From contig NZ_JASBRE010000025.1 of the NCBI RefSeq assembly GCF_029960815.1, positions 1-53,385 of the forward strand: a DNA stretch of 53,385 nt, read 5' to 3'. The notes under the pieces were generated by a model. The model did no database searches. It was not told the DNA's origin and saw only the letters and a program-made list of their open reading frames with translations. A program made the position numbers and the translations under genes. The DNA comes from Pseudomonas sp. AL03. GTDB taxonomy: Bacteria > Pseudomonadota > Gammaproteobacteria > Pseudomonadales > Pseudomonadaceae. Shown piece by piece: positions 1-10,025 of the stretch (within the stretch, counting starts at the first letter, position 1; the number at the start of each line of letters is the position of its first letter).

Positions 1-198
1 CATGGATGGCCGATGGCGGCGGGCCCACGGAGCAGGACCGGAGCGAGGGCATGCCAAGCCCAGGCGAGGCACCGTACGTCAGGGGCGAAAGCGTTTGGTT
101 ACTTGGCGCTTTTCCAAGTGACCCGCTGTAAAAGCGGAACCGTCAGCAGCCGTTACCGCAGAAACGGATACGTACCCGATCGCAATAGAACCCCTGGA
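1..198. other. Gene-free left edge with a multicopy-like Pseudomonas sequence
   Basis: No convincing gene lies here. A plus-strand frame at 13-516 can be translated, but most of it is antisense to the glycosyltransferase. Its first part (residues about 25-55, with GYLALFQVTRCKSG and RYRRNGYV) resembles short repeated ORF-like sequences that I recall from many intergenic regions of fluorescent pseudomonads. I read it as a repeated non-coding sequence rather than a gene. The recollection is not proof. Confidence 0.35.
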
Positions 199-3100
199 TC
201 AGCTCGGCAACCAACCCTCAGCCCAATAATTCAGGTTGTTACCCCGCAACATATAGTCGCGCAGCACTTCCTCACGCAGCGCGTCGCCCATGCGATAACT
301 CGCGTCCGGGTCAGCCAGGTGCATACGGATTGCCTCAAGCCATTCTTCGGTACTGTTGCTCACCACCTTGGTACACGGCAGGTAACCCCGATAAGCCTCG
401 GTGTCCGTGCAGATCACCGGGTAACCGCACGCGCCATATTCCAACAGGCGCAAGTTGCTCTTGCAGTCGTTGAAGATGTGAAACTCCAACGGCGCCAAAG
501 CCAGATCAAGGTTTAGGCTTGCCAGTTTAGCGGGATAAGCCTGCAGGCCAACGGCGGGATGGAACTCATGCACGAAAGGCTTGAGTGCCGGTGGGCACAT
601 ACCGAAGAACACCCATTCCACTTCATCCGCCAGCAGGCGAACGACATCGGCAATGATCGCCAGATCCCCATCATGACTGGTCCCCCCACCCCAACCTACT
701 CTCGGCTTACGTGACGTACGTCGCTGGCTGCTCAGACCGGTCCACAGATGCGGAGCGAGCATATTCGGCACCACGCGAATATCGTCATGCATGCCTTTAA
801 GAGCATCGGCCAGCGGCTGGGTCGACACCACTACCCGGTCACACAGCCCAATTGCACGCCGCACGATTTGCTCAACGCCAACGGTGGCCTTGCGCACGTG
901 AGCGTTTTTCTTCGGAACGTCGATGACATAGTCATCGAGCTCAAAGATCCGGAACGCCCGGGAGCTGTTTCTGACCCGCTCCACTTCATTCACTGCGCCC
1001 TCACTGTAGCGCCCTTGCAGAATGATGACGTCGGGCGACTGGCGTTCCAGCTCAATGTCCGAAGGTGTATGGAACGCAAGATTACCGAGCACTTGACCCG
1101 CAGCTTCCAGCTCGAGAAACGGTTGGGTGACGCGGTAATGACCCACTGCAGTCTCATTGATCGGAATCGCCAGCACCCGCGGCAGCAGGTGACGGGCGAA
1201 CGGATTCCAGTCGCTCTTGAAACCCGGCTCAAGGCTGAAATTATTGGTGTTGAGGCTCAGGTTGACGTTGTACGCCGGATCTCTTGCGATGATCGGCAGC
1301 CAACGCTGATAAAAACGCTTCTGCTCAGACACCAGCTCTGACACCACCGAACCGCTCGGCGCCTCGGCAGTCACCCTGACCGATTCGGCATAGGGCGTCC
1401 AGACCACCAGATAGCCCTTCTGCCTGACGCGCAGGCAGAAGTCCGGACCGTTGAGCATGTGGGGAAAGGCATGCTCGTCAAACCCCTGAAGTTCATCGAA
1501 TACCTGCTTACGGATCAGCAGACATTCAGTGCTCACAGCGCTTAAATTCTGCACCGCCTGCTGGCGCTGCATGTAACCCGTGGTCGTCACCACTTCCCCG
1601 CGCCAAGGCACGCCGACAGGGCCACGCATCCCCAAGATCAGGGCCGAACCACCGATACGCCCCTGAGGGCTGACCATTCGGCCACCGACGACTCCCACCT
1701 CCGGACGCAAGCCGTGATTCAGCAACTCCCCAAGCCAGAGCCGGTTGACGATCAGGCTATCGGGGCTGAGCAACAGCACATACTCGCCGCGCGCCTGAGC
1801 AACGGCGAAGTTCTGCGCCGCAGCCGGGTTATCGGGGTAATCGCAGCGCAGCACGCGCAGTTTTTCGCCGCCCATTTGCGACATGGCGGCCAGCCAGTCC
1901 CCCGTTTCGATCGAGGTGCTTGCGTTGTCGACGATCAACAATTCGTAATGAGCATAGGCCGTGTGCTCCAGCACACTTTCGATGCAACGTTGAAGCCGAC
2001 CGAGCTGATCCTGGGCCACTACCACAATGGACACCAGTGGCTGAACGCCATGCTGATAGTCAATGCGGTTGATCAGCGGCACATTGCCCTGCCGGACCTC
2101 GTGTACAGCACCGATACGATCAAGGTGCGCGGTCAGCACACGGGGGTTTTGCTCGGTCACCTGCGGCAGAGCGAGCCATTGCGACAGGCCGAACGAGGAC
2201 TCGACCAGTACTTGGGCGACATGCTCGATGACATGTGCGCCATGGTTTTCAACGAGCCGCCAAACCAGATCATGTGGGCTGAGTTCACCGAAGTCCGGGT
2301 TGAAGCCGCCTGTGTCGACAAAGCGCTGGCGCTGAATGGCCAGTGTCCGCCCGATATAGGGATAACTGCGCAACAGGTCCAGATTGAAATCGGACTTGAA
2401 GATCGGCTCGACCGACACATCATTGCGCAAGCCGCCTTCATCGCTGTAGATACACAGCGCGTCGGCACTCTCGACCATTCGCTCGGCCAAAAGCAGCAAG
2501 GCCAGTTCATTCAGGCGATCACCGGCCCGTAGAAGATAGAACCAGTCCGCACTGTCCGTCTGCATCAGCAGGCCATTGAGCTGTTCAAGGCCATCGCCCT
2601 GCAAGCCCACGCGGATCACATTGCCTGCCTGGGCACCGGTACGCTTTTCACTGGAGAGCACCCGCACCGTTTCAGCGACATAGACCTGCCGTTCGATGCT
2701 GTCCAGGGTGACGCCGAGTGCCGCTTCGTCGGCGTCGGCATCAATCACCACAGGAACAATGCGCGGGCGCCATGACCACGACGCAAGGCGCGTGGGCAGC
2801 AGGCGCTGCTGGGCCGGATTCAGGGTTCGACAGGCCAACCATTGCTGATACACATCGACAAAGCTGTCACAGTTTTCACCGACCCGTGAACGGATCATGG
2901 TCGCGGTAAAGCCCAACGAACGACTCAGGGGCATTTCCTCCCAGTCATACGGTTCACCGAGGGCGGCACTGGCCAGATCGATATAGCGCACATGTCCCGG
3001 CGCTGGCGCCGGTTCGCCGCTGCGCACCGCCAGCATTTGGGTCAGCCAACCGAGCTCGACCGCCACGGCCTGTTGGACCTCCAATTGATTGCTCATGCGC

Positions 3101-3777
3101 GCCGGGTGCAAGCGTTCGAAGCTGAGCACCTGTCCCAATACCGCCAGATTGCCACGACGCAACAGGCAGACAAACAAGGCGAAATCGAGACGGGCGACAA
3201 ACCCTTCGCCGACCTGGGTCAATGCGGGCAGATACTCCAGCACCTGATGAGTACGCATCAGCGCGCCACTCAAATTGCTGAGGAAGTTCATGGCCGTGCT
3301 TTCCAGCACATCCAGCAGGTCTTCACCCTTGAACAGCGTATCTCCCGAGACAAAGCTGGAGTTCTCCAGACGCTCGGGAAGCAGAAGGTAATCGCCGTCG
3401 CAATACTGACGCTGAGCAATCACCAGATTCACGTCGTCATGGTCAATGAAACCCTGCACCTGACGGGTAATGCTCTCAGGCAGCAACTGATCGTCATCAC
3501 AGAGAAGCTTGAGATACTCCCCGGTTGCCTGCTCGGCGCAGACCATCAGATTCCCCTTGAACCCCAGGCGTTGTTCATTGCGCACATAACGCAATGTCAC
3601 GGTTTGCGGCACCGTGCAGGCCTGGACCAGCTCATGGATTTCGTCGCTGTCGCTGTCGTCACACACGATCACTTCAAGCGACGCATAGGTCTGATTCAGA
3701 GCACTCTGCAGCGCTGCCTGAAAGTACAGCGGGCTGTAGGCGGGAATGGCGATGCTGACAAGAGGAGCTGGTTTCAC
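199..3777 (-). CDS. Large multidomain glycosyltransferase, probable flagellin glycosyltransferase
   Basis: The 1192-residue protein probably adds glycan to flagellin in the cytoplasm before export. It has a GT2 domain at the N-terminus (residues 5-230; acidic pair at 40-41 and DDD at 94-96), a weaker GT-A-like stretch (about 335-560), a second clear GT2 domain (about 579-830, start PLVSIVVVAQDQ), and a C-terminal GT-B-like region (about 880-1190). The gene follows flgL on the same strand. This is where pseudomonads such as P. syringae carry fgt genes between flgL and fliC, and that context is the main reason for the flagellin assignment. The start is GTG at 3777; no strong ribosome-binding site is visible, so the start is provisional. 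It could instead modify another surface glycan. Confidence 0.78.
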   Translation of the reverse strand: MKPAPLVSIAIPAYSPLYFQAALQSALNQTYASLEVIVCDDSDSDEIHELVQACTVPQTVTLRYVRNEQRLGFKGNLMVCAEQATGEYLKLLCDDDQLLPESITRQVQGFIDHDDVNLVIAQRQYCDGDYLLLPERLENSSFVSGDTLFKGEDLLDVLESTAMNFLSNLSGALMRTHQVLEYLPALTQVGEGFVARLDFALFVCLLRRGNLAVLGQVLSFERLHPARMSNQLEVQQAVAVELGWLTQMLAVRSGEPAPAPGHVRYIDLASAALGEPYDWEEMPLSRSLGFTATMIRSRVGENCDSFVDVYQQWLACRTLNPAQQRLLPTRLASWSWRPRIVPVVIDADADEAALGVTLDSIERQVYVAETVRVLSSEKRTGAQAGNVIRVGLQGDGLEQLNGLLMQTDSADWFYLLRAGDRLNELALLLLAERMVESADALCIYSDEGGLRNDVSVEPIFKSDFNLDLLRSYPYIGRTLAIQRQRFVDTGGFNPDFGELSPHDLVWRLVENHGAHVIEHVAQVLVESSFGLSQWLALPQVTEQNPRVLTAHLDRIGAVHEVRQGNVPLINRIDYQHGVQPLVSIVVVAQDQLGRLQRCIESVLEHTAYAHYELLIVDNASTSIETGDWLAAMSQMGGEKLRVLRCDYPDNPAAAQNFAVAQARGEYVLLLSPDSLIVNRLWLGELLNHGLRPEVGVVGGRMVSPQGRIGGSALILGMRGPVGVPWRGEVVTTTGYMQRQQAVQNLSAVSTECLLIRKQVFDELQGFDEHAFPHMLNGPDFCLRVRQKGYLVVWTPYAESVRVTAEAPSGSVVSELVSEQKRFYQRWLPIIARDPAYNVNLSLNTNNFSLEPGFKSDWNPFARHLLPRVLAIPINETAVGHYRVTQPFLELEAAGQVLGNLAFHTPSDIELERQSPDVIILQGRYSEGAVNEVERVRNSSRAFRIFELDDYVIDVPKKNAHVRKATVGVEQIVRRAIGLCDRVVVSTQPLADALKGMHDDIRVVPNMLAPHLWTGLSSQRRTSRKPRVGWGGGTSHDGDLAIIADVVRLLADEVEWVFFGMCPPALKPFVHEFHPAVGLQAYPAKLASLNLDLALAPLEFHIFNDCKSNLRLLEYGACGYPVICTDTEAYRGYLPCTKVVSNSTEEWLEAIRMHLADPDASYRMGDALREEVLRDYMLRGNNLNYWAEGWLPS

Positions 3778-3903
3778 GGCAGGGGAACTCGCGAGCGGCG
3801 GGCGCTCACTCTGGAGCGAGTGGAGCAGCCCTGAACCGCTGAAAAATGACGGTTTGCACTCGGGTGTATTGAACCTTCGTGCCCATAGCGCGAAGGCCTT
3901 GAC

Positions 3904-5493
3904 TCAGACTTTGTTGAACAACCCCAACTGAGCGATTTTGCTGAACGCCAGTTGTGAGGCCTGCAACATGGTTTGCTGCAAGGTCAGGCGGGTCATCACC
4001 GTGGCCGGGTCCGAATCACGGATCGCCCCCTGGGTCTGCGTGTTGGCCATCGTCAGGCTCTGGTTGATATCGGTCTGAGTCGTCAGCGACGCACCGCGAC
4101 CACCCACGGAGCTGATGCCGGAGGTCAACTGATCAATGCCGCTGGCCAGGTTGCCGATGCCCGAACCAATGGCTGCGTTGAGTTTTTGAATGGCCAGCGG
4201 ATCGTTGTTGGTCGGCGTCGACAGCGCGGTTTTCAGCTGGTTGACGGTGTCCAGAACATTCTGCGTCTGGTGAGTGTTGACCGTGACAGAGAACTGGTCA
4301 CCGGCAAGCATCGACGGCGCCGGCACGCCGCTCAGCGTGAAGGCGACACCCGATGCGGTGGCGACGTTGCCCGCCAGAACGCCGCTGGAAACCGGCTTGC
4401 TGTTCGCGGTCAGAGGCGCGGCATACAAGTCGAAAGCCGTGGGACTGGTGAACTTGAGAATCGCCTCGCCCTCCGGAAAGCTGGCGTGATAGGCGGCACT
4501 GTTGGTGATGCTCGTGTTGGTGACTACTTCGGTAGACAGGTTGCCTGGACTGCGCGACGCATTGAAGCTGTCCGGCTTGGCCGCCAGGGTGAAACTGTAG
4601 GCATTGCCGAACACGGTCGCCGGAACGTCGCCAGGCTTCAGGTTGATGTTCAACTTCAGATCAACGCCACGGAAACTGATCGTCTGGGTAGCCGCACCGC
4701 CGGTAGAGTTGAACACGCCGTTCCCGCTGACTTCGGACGTGACGTCGGTGCCCAACGAGTCTCTGATTTCCAGCTGTGTGGGGGTCAGGAAATTCACAGT
4801 GTAGGGTTCGCCACTGCGGAATTTGGCGTTGTAGGTCACGTCGGAACCTACCTGACCATTGGAAAGCACCACGCGACCGCCATCGACCAGCGCCGTGGGC
4901 GAAGTCATTGTGGTCTGCGTGCGACTGGTGTTGATGGCTTGCTGGAACACAGCCCAACCGGTGCTGTTGGTGGCCATCGACTGGGTATCGCCAATCGGCA
5001 GGTCCAGCGTGACCTGATCACCGTTATAGCTGTAGGTGCCGTCGGTATTGCGCGAGAACGGAACGGTATCACCCTTGGAACCGGCGAAAATGTATTTGCC
5101 ATTTTCGTCCTTAGTGTTCATCAGGCTCAACAGCTGCTCTTCGATCTGGCTGAGCTCCGAAGCATTGGCCTGACGGTCGGAATCGGTATAACCGGCGTTG
5201 CCGGCACTCAGGGCCAGTTCCTTGGCGCGTTGCAGCACGTTGCCGATACTGGTCATGACCGCTTCAGTCTGGCCAAGCGTGGCTTTGATCGTTGTCATGT
5301 TGTTCGAGAACTGATCGAGCATCGAAGCCTGCTGGCCTAATTGCAACAGACGCGAGGCGCCGACCGGATCATCGGCGGCCGTGTTGACGCGAACCAGGCT
5401 GCTGGCCTCTTCGCTACTCTTGATTGCGTTGGCGAAGTTCTTCTGGTAATTGGCAGCCGAGGACTCGTAAAACTGGGCGGTAGAAATGCGCAT
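3904..5493 (-). CDS. flgL: Flagellar hook-filament junction protein FlgL
   Basis: FlgL (HAP3) is an exported structural protein that joins the hook-associated FlgK ring to the flagellin filament. The 529-residue product opens with the typical MRISTAQFYESS segment and has flagellin-like helical ends: N-terminal residues 1-140 and a C-terminal segment ending in QLAFSKIAQLGLFNKV. The variable middle domain is long, as is usual in pseudomonads. It is the last structural flagellar gene of the operon, 13 bp after flgK, and is followed by the glycosyltransferase. The ATG has a purine-rich AAGGAG element just upstream on the minus strand. Confidence 0.96.
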   Translation of the reverse strand: MRISTAQFYESSAANYQKNFANAIKSSEEASSLVRVNTAADDPVGASRLLQLGQQASMLDQFSNNMTTIKATLGQTEAVMTSIGNVLQRAKELALSAGNAGYTDSDRQANASELSQIEEQLLSLMNTKDENGKYIFAGSKGDTVPFSRNTDGTYSYNGDQVTLDLPIGDTQSMATNSTGWAVFQQAINTSRTQTTMTSPTALVDGGRVVLSNGQVGSDVTYNAKFRSGEPYTVNFLTPTQLEIRDSLGTDVTSEVSGNGVFNSTGGAATQTISFRGVDLKLNINLKPGDVPATVFGNAYSFTLAAKPDSFNASRSPGNLSTEVVTNTSITNSAAYHASFPEGEAILKFTSPTAFDLYAAPLTANSKPVSSGVLAGNVATASGVAFTLSGVPAPSMLAGDQFSVTVNTHQTQNVLDTVNQLKTALSTPTNNDPLAIQKLNAAIGSGIGNLASGIDQLTSGISSVGGRGASLTTQTDINQSLTMANTQTQGAIRDSDPATVMTRLTLQQTMLQASQLAFSKIAQLGLFNKV

Positions 5494-5506
5494 GGGCTAC
5501 GACTCC

Positions 5507-7573
5507 TTAAATGCTGTTGATCAGTGTGCTGAAGATTTCCTGCGCAGCCTTGATGATCTGCGAAGAGGCGGTGTAGTACTGCTGATACTTGACCAGGTTG
5601 CCGGTTTCCTCATCGAGGTCGACACCCGAAAGCGAGTCGCGCGCACCTTTGGCGTTCGCCAGGATGGCTGAGGTCGCGGCGCTGTCGAGCTTGCCCTGGG
5701 CGGCCTTGGAGCCAACGCCTTCGACCAGTTTGCCGTAAGCGTCGTTCAGGGAAATACCTTTGCTGGCGGAGCCGGTGTCCACGGTCTGCGCGGTCTGCAA
5801 GCCGGCCAGTGTGGTGCCGTTACGATTGTCCAGGCTGCCCGGCTGACTGAGCGAGACGTTAATTGCCGCGCCGTTGCTCGGGGCACCGGCGAAGGTCATG
5901 CTGAAGGTCGCGGTGTACTGAGTGGCAGGCGCAGGCGGGATCGGCGCACCCGTGGCATCCTTGAGCGGAATGCTCAGGTTCAGGGTGTTGCTCTCACCTG
6001 GCTTGATGGTGCCGCTGCTGATCAACCCGCCCTTGGCATCCATGAACTGGTAGGTCTGGCTGGTGCCGTCGGCGGACACCGCACCAAATACCACCTTGGT
6101 CGGCGTGGAGTTTTTCAGGCCGTTCTGCATCGCGGTGGTGGTCGCCGCGTCGTAGATATCGAACTGGGTGGTCAGGGTCGGTTGACCGCTGGCCGGGATC
6201 GTCAGGGTGCCGCTGCCACTGCCGCTCGCTGCAATTGCCGCGCCCAACGGTGCCGCGATGGCCAGACGTTTGGAGTCGGTCATCTCGGTCTTGATGTTGG
6301 CGGCCGCGTTGCGGGTCGGGGTAATCTTGAAGGTATCGCCTGCAGCCGCGGTGCCACCGGTAAGCTTCAAGGAGAAACCATCAATCACCGGCGCCGGTGT
6401 GGTCGTCGTGCTGAAGCTGCCCACAGACGTATTGTCTGGCAGGCGCTGCACAGTGTAGTCAGTGGCGCTGGTGAACGTCACCTTGTAATCGTTGATGGCC
6501 AGCTTGCCAGTGTCTTCGATGCTGACATCGAAATTGCCCGAGCCTACGCTGTTATTGCCGGAGGCGATGCTACGCTGAGCCATCTGCGCGGCACTGTTGA
6601 TGCTGTTGAACAGGTTCGAGCCGAAGTCACCGTTCTTGTCGATACCCTTGGCCTGAATACTGTTCATCTGATCGGCGACGACCAGCGCCACACGGCCCAG
6701 TTCGTTCATGGCCGGGTCCAGCACGGTGCTGCGATAACGCAGCAAGCCGCCGATTTCGCCGCCGGTCATGATCGACGTGATATCGATGGTGCTGGAGCCA
6801 CGATTGAGCTGCAGCGATAACCGTCCCGGATCGTCTTTGCCCGGCACGACTTCGAGTTTGTTGACGGTGTTACCAATCACCAGCGGCTGGCCGCTGCCCA
6901 AGTAGATATCGACATTGCCTTCGCGTTCGACGATCTGCGCGCCGGTAAAGGTCGAGAGCTGGCGTACAGTCTCGTTACGGGCGTCGAGCAGCTCGTTCGG
7001 CATGCCGCCAGAGCTGGAAATCTCGGTAATCTTCTGGTTCAACTGCGCCACGGTGGCGGCCAGCTTGTTGACCTGATCGGCCATGTTCGTCAGGTTGCCG
7101 TTGATGTTCGCGTTCTGCGCGTTCAACTGGCTGGACACCGAATTGAAACGGTTGCTCAAGGCCTGGGCATCGCTGAGCAGCAATTGGCGGGAAGCATCGT
7201 CACCCGGCTTGGCGTTTACGTTCTGCACCGAGGCGAAAAACTTGGTCAGTGCGCCATTGAGGCCGGTGCTGCTGTCCGACAGCAGTTTGTCCAGCGGCGT
7301 GACCTGGCCCAGGTACGCGGCCGAATCACTGTTGAGCGAAGTGGTGGTCTGCAACTGAGCATCGAGGTAGCTGTTGTACACCCGGCGTACATCGGCCAGG
7401 GTCGTGCCGGTACCGATGTAGACATTGCCGAACTGCTGCGAGGCTTTGGTGCCCTGCACGGTCTGCTGACGCGAGTAACCCGCGGTATCGACGTTGGCGA
7501 TGTTGTTACCCGTAGTCATCAACGACGATTGGCCAGCGGCCAGACCCGACATCCCGATATTGAGCAAACTCAT
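5507..7573 (-). CDS. flgK: Flagellar hook-associated protein FlgK
   Basis: FlgK (HAP1) forms the first junction layer on the hook tip and is exported through the flagellar type III apparatus. The 688-residue product begins MSLLNIGMSGLAAGQSSL, followed by the conserved GNNIANVDTAGYSRQQ rod/hook motif (about residues 22-38), and ends in a helical segment containing GVDLDEETGNLVKYQQYY, the FlgK/FlgE C-terminal signature. The central region is variable. It lies between flgJ and flgL in the normal order, with short gaps that suggest one transcript. Confidence 0.97.
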   Translation of the reverse strand: MSLLNIGMSGLAAGQSSLMTTGNNIANVDTAGYSRQQTVQGTKASQQFGNVYIGTGTTLADVRRVYNSYLDAQLQTTTSLNSDSAAYLGQVTPLDKLLSDSSTGLNGALTKFFASVQNVNAKPGDDASRQLLLSDAQALSNRFNSVSSQLNAQNANINGNLTNMADQVNKLAATVAQLNQKITEISSSGGMPNELLDARNETVRQLSTFTGAQIVEREGNVDIYLGSGQPLVIGNTVNKLEVVPGKDDPGRLSLQLNRGSSTIDITSIMTGGEIGGLLRYRSTVLDPAMNELGRVALVVADQMNSIQAKGIDKNGDFGSNLFNSINSAAQMAQRSIASGNNSVGSGNFDVSIEDTGKLAINDYKVTFTSATDYTVQRLPDNTSVGSFSTTTTPAPVIDGFSLKLTGGTAAAGDTFKITPTRNAAANIKTEMTDSKRLAIAAPLGAAIAASGSGSGTLTIPASGQPTLTTQFDIYDAATTTAMQNGLKNSTPTKVVFGAVSADGTSQTYQFMDAKGGLISSGTIKPGESNTLNLSIPLKDATGAPIPPAPATQYTATFSMTFAGAPSNGAAINVSLSQPGSLDNRNGTTLAGLQTAQTVDTGSASKGISLNDAYGKLVEGVGSKAAQGKLDSAATSAILANAKGARDSLSGVDLDEETGNLVKYQQYYTASSQIIKAAQEIFSTLINSI

Positions 7574-7596
7574 GGTTCAGACCTTATGCCTTGTGC

Positions 7597-8898
7597 CTAT
7601 AAAGGCGTAGTGGAAGCGCCCGCCGCAGCGTAGTTCTGGTAACTCGTCATCTGCTTGGCTATCTGCGAAATCTTGCTTGCGTAGTTTGGGTCGGTTGCGT
7701 AACCGGCCTTTTGCAACTCGCGTACAAACTGTTCCGGGTTATCGGCCGACTTCACAACATCTTGATAGCGATTGTTGGTTTGCAGCAGCGTCACAAGGTC
7801 ATGGAAGCTGTCCTTGTAAGAGGCGTAGGAACGGAACTCAGCCGTCTCCTTGACCCTCTCGCCATTCCTGAATTCGCTGGTGATTGCCCGCGCCGATTCG
7901 CCCTTCCAACTGCTGCTGGCCTTGATGCCGAACAGGTTATGGCTGCTGCTGCCATCCTGGGCGCGCATGACCGATTTACCCCAACCGGTTTCCAAGGCCG
8001 CCTGCGCCACCAAATAACGCGGATCGACACCAATGCGTTCGGCGGCCTCTTTGGCCATTGGCAACATGGTGTTGACGAATTCGTCGGCGGAACTGAACGC
8101 TTTCTTCGCCGGTGCCAGGGGTATTTGAGCCATGGCACGACCATAAACCTGCAGGCGCCCGCTGGATGTCGCATCCGCTTGCGAAGCCAGCCAATCGCCG
8201 TTGTACAGGGGACCGGAACCGGTCCTGGTACTCTGCGGCATTTGGATTTTGTTCTGCGCCGCCATGGCGGTCGCGGCAGTGGTCGATGCCGACGGCACCA
8301 ACCCTGCGAGCAAGCGGTCGGCCAGTTTCGGCGGCAGCGCCAGACGCCGCTGGTTGATCAGCGCCATATCATTGTGATGAGCGCCCTCGCCCGCATTGGC
8401 CGGCGACTTCACCGAGCGCGAAGCCCACAACGGACGCTCGCCATTGAGGCGCGACAGCGGCCCGTTGGTGGCGACCGTACCGGCGGCAATCGGCGTTTCC
8501 ACGGCGGCTTTCGCGGCAGCTTGCTTGGCGGCTGACGCGGCAGCGGCCTCGCCGGGGGCCAACGGTTTATTCTTCGACATTTGACGCATCAGCACGTCGG
8601 CCAACCCGATACCACCGCCCTCACGGGACATGGAAACGGCCAACTGCTGGTCGTACATCTCCTGGTATTGCTTGGCTGCCGGCGTATTGAGCGGATTGTC
8701 CTGGCCCAGCGTTTCAGTGGCCGAGCGCATGGACTTGAGCATTTCACCGAGGAACAGCGACTCGAATTCCTGCGCAACTTTGCGCATGTTCGCGTCACTG
8801 TCCTTGTCGCCGACCTTGAGCTGGTTCAAGCGATTCAAGTCCGAATAGGAGCCCGAATCGCTGCTGCCGACACCCAAACCGCCCTTGCGCATATCCAT
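7597..8898 (-). CDS. flgJ: Flagellar rod assembly protein / peptidoglycan hydrolase FlgJ
   Basis: FlgJ acts in the periplasm: the N-terminal domain caps the growing rod and the C-terminal glucosaminidase domain opens the peptidoglycan. In the 433-residue product the rod-binding domain covers about residues 35-110 (MRKVAQEFESLFLGEMLKSM). A Pro/Ala-rich linker follows, then a glucosaminidase-type domain from about 265 to 425 (AQAALETGWGKS with the probable catalytic Glu, then HNLFGIKA). The dual-domain form is the usual one in gamma-proteobacteria. A second possible start lies two codons in. The gene sits between flgI and flgK. Confidence 0.95.
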   Translation of the reverse strand: MDMRKGGLGVGSSDSGSYSDLNRLNQLKVGDKDSDANMRKVAQEFESLFLGEMLKSMRSATETLGQDNPLNTPAAKQYQEMYDQQLAVSMSREGGGIGLADVLMRQMSKNKPLAPGEAAAASAAKQAAAKAAVETPIAAGTVATNGPLSRLNGERPLWASRSVKSPANAGEGAHHNDMALINQRRLALPPKLADRLLAGLVPSASTTAATAMAAQNKIQMPQSTRTGSGPLYNGDWLASQADATSSGRLQVYGRAMAQIPLAPAKKAFSSADEFVNTMLPMAKEAAERIGVDPRYLVAQAALETGWGKSVMRAQDGSSSHNLFGIKASSSWKGESARAITSEFRNGERVKETAEFRSYASYKDSFHDLVTLLQTNNRYQDVVKSADNPEQFVRELQKAGYATDPNYASKISQIAKQMTSYQNYAAAGASTTPL

Positions 8899-8909
8899 GG
8901 TCGTCGTCC

Positions 8910-10025
8910 TCAGATCACGATCAGGTCGGCTTGCAATGCGCCAGCCTGCTTCAGTGCTTCGAGGATGGCCATCAAGTCACCCGGTGCCGCGCCGACCTGG
9001 TTCACCGCACGCACGATTTCGTCGAGGGTGGTGCCCGGACCGAACTTGAACATCGGCTTGGCTTCCTGCTGGGCGTTGACCCGCGAGCGCGGCACGACGG
9101 CCGTCTGACCATTGGACAGAGGGCCGGGCTGGCTGACGATCGGGTCTTCGGTGATGGTCACCGTCAGGCTGCCGTGGGTCACGGCGGCCGGGGAAACCTT
9201 GACGTTCTGGCCGATCACAATGGTGCCGGTACGGGAGTTGATGATGACTTTCGCCACCGCCTGACCCGGGTCAACTTCGAGGTTCTCGATGATCGACAAG
9301 TAGTCGACGCGCTGGCTCGGATCGAGTGGTGCGCTGACACGAATCGAGCCGCCGTCGATGGCCTGGGCAACGCCAGGGCCGAGCATGTTATTGATCTTGT
9401 CGACGATGCGCTTGGCCGTGGTGAAGTCCGAACGATTGAGGTTCAGGGTCAGGCTATTGCCCTGGTTGAAACCGCTCGGCACCGAACGCTCAACCGATGC
9501 ACCGCCCGGGATACGACCGGCCGACGGAACGTTGACGGTGATTTTCGAACCATCGCGACCTTCGGCATCAAAACCGCCGACCACCAGGTTGCCCTGAGCG
9601 ATCGCGTAGACATTGCCGTCGATACCCTTGAGCGGCGTCAGCAGCAAGGTGCCGCCGCGCAGGCTCTTGGAGTTACCGATGGACGCTACGGTAATGTCGA
9701 CCTGCTGGCCCGGCTTGGCAAACGCCGGCAAGTCGGCACTGATCGACACGGCTGCGACGTTCTTCAACTGCACGTTGCCTGAACCCGGCGGCACCTTGAT
9801 GCCGAACTGCGAGAGCATGTTGTTGAACGTCTGCAGGGTGAACGGCGTCTGCGTCGTCTGGTCACCGGTACCATTAAGCCCGACCACCAGGCCGTAACCG
9901 ATCAGTTGGTTGGAACGCACGCCGGAAATACTGGCGATGTCCTTCAGCCGCTCGGCTTGGGCGTTGAAGGCTGCGGACAGCAACAGGGCGGCCACCATCA
10001 GGTGTTTGAAGTTCAACGTAGCCAC
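8910..10025 (-). CDS. flgI: Flagellar P-ring protein FlgI
   Basis: FlgI builds the periplasmic P ring around the rod. The 371-residue product has a signal peptide ending near NAQAERLKD (residues 22-28) and the strongly conserved stretch IGYGLVVGLNGTGDQT just after it. The C-terminus, with RAVNQVGAAPGDLMAILEALKQAGAL, also fits the family. The chosen start is GTG at 10025, which directly abuts the flgH stop codon at 10026-10028, implying translational coupling. An internal ATG before LMVAALLL would leave a shorter signal peptide and cannot be excluded. Confidence 0.96.
   Translation of the reverse strand: MATLNFKHLMVAALLLSAAFNAQAERLKDIASISGVRSNQLIGYGLVVGLNGTGDQTTQTPFTLQTFNNMLSQFGIKVPPGSGNVQLKNVAAVSISADLPAFAKPGQQVDITVASIGNSKSLRGGTLLLTPLKGIDGNVYAIAQGNLVVGGFDAEGRDGSKITVNVPSAGRIPGGASVERSVPSGFNQGNSLTLNLNRSDFTTAKRIVDKINNMLGPGVAQAIDGGSIRVSAPLDPSQRVDYLSIIENLEVDPGQAVAKVIINSRTGTIVIGQNVKVSPAAVTHGSLTVTITEDPIVSQPGPLSNGQTAVVPRSRVNAQQEAKPMFKFGPGTTLDEIVRAVNQVGAAPGDLMAILEALKQAGALQADLIVI

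Noticed and set aside
13..516. Plus-strand ORF of 167 codons at the left edge
   Set aside because: Most of it is antisense to the glycosyltransferase, and its first part looks like a repeated non-coding sequence. No ribosome-binding site.
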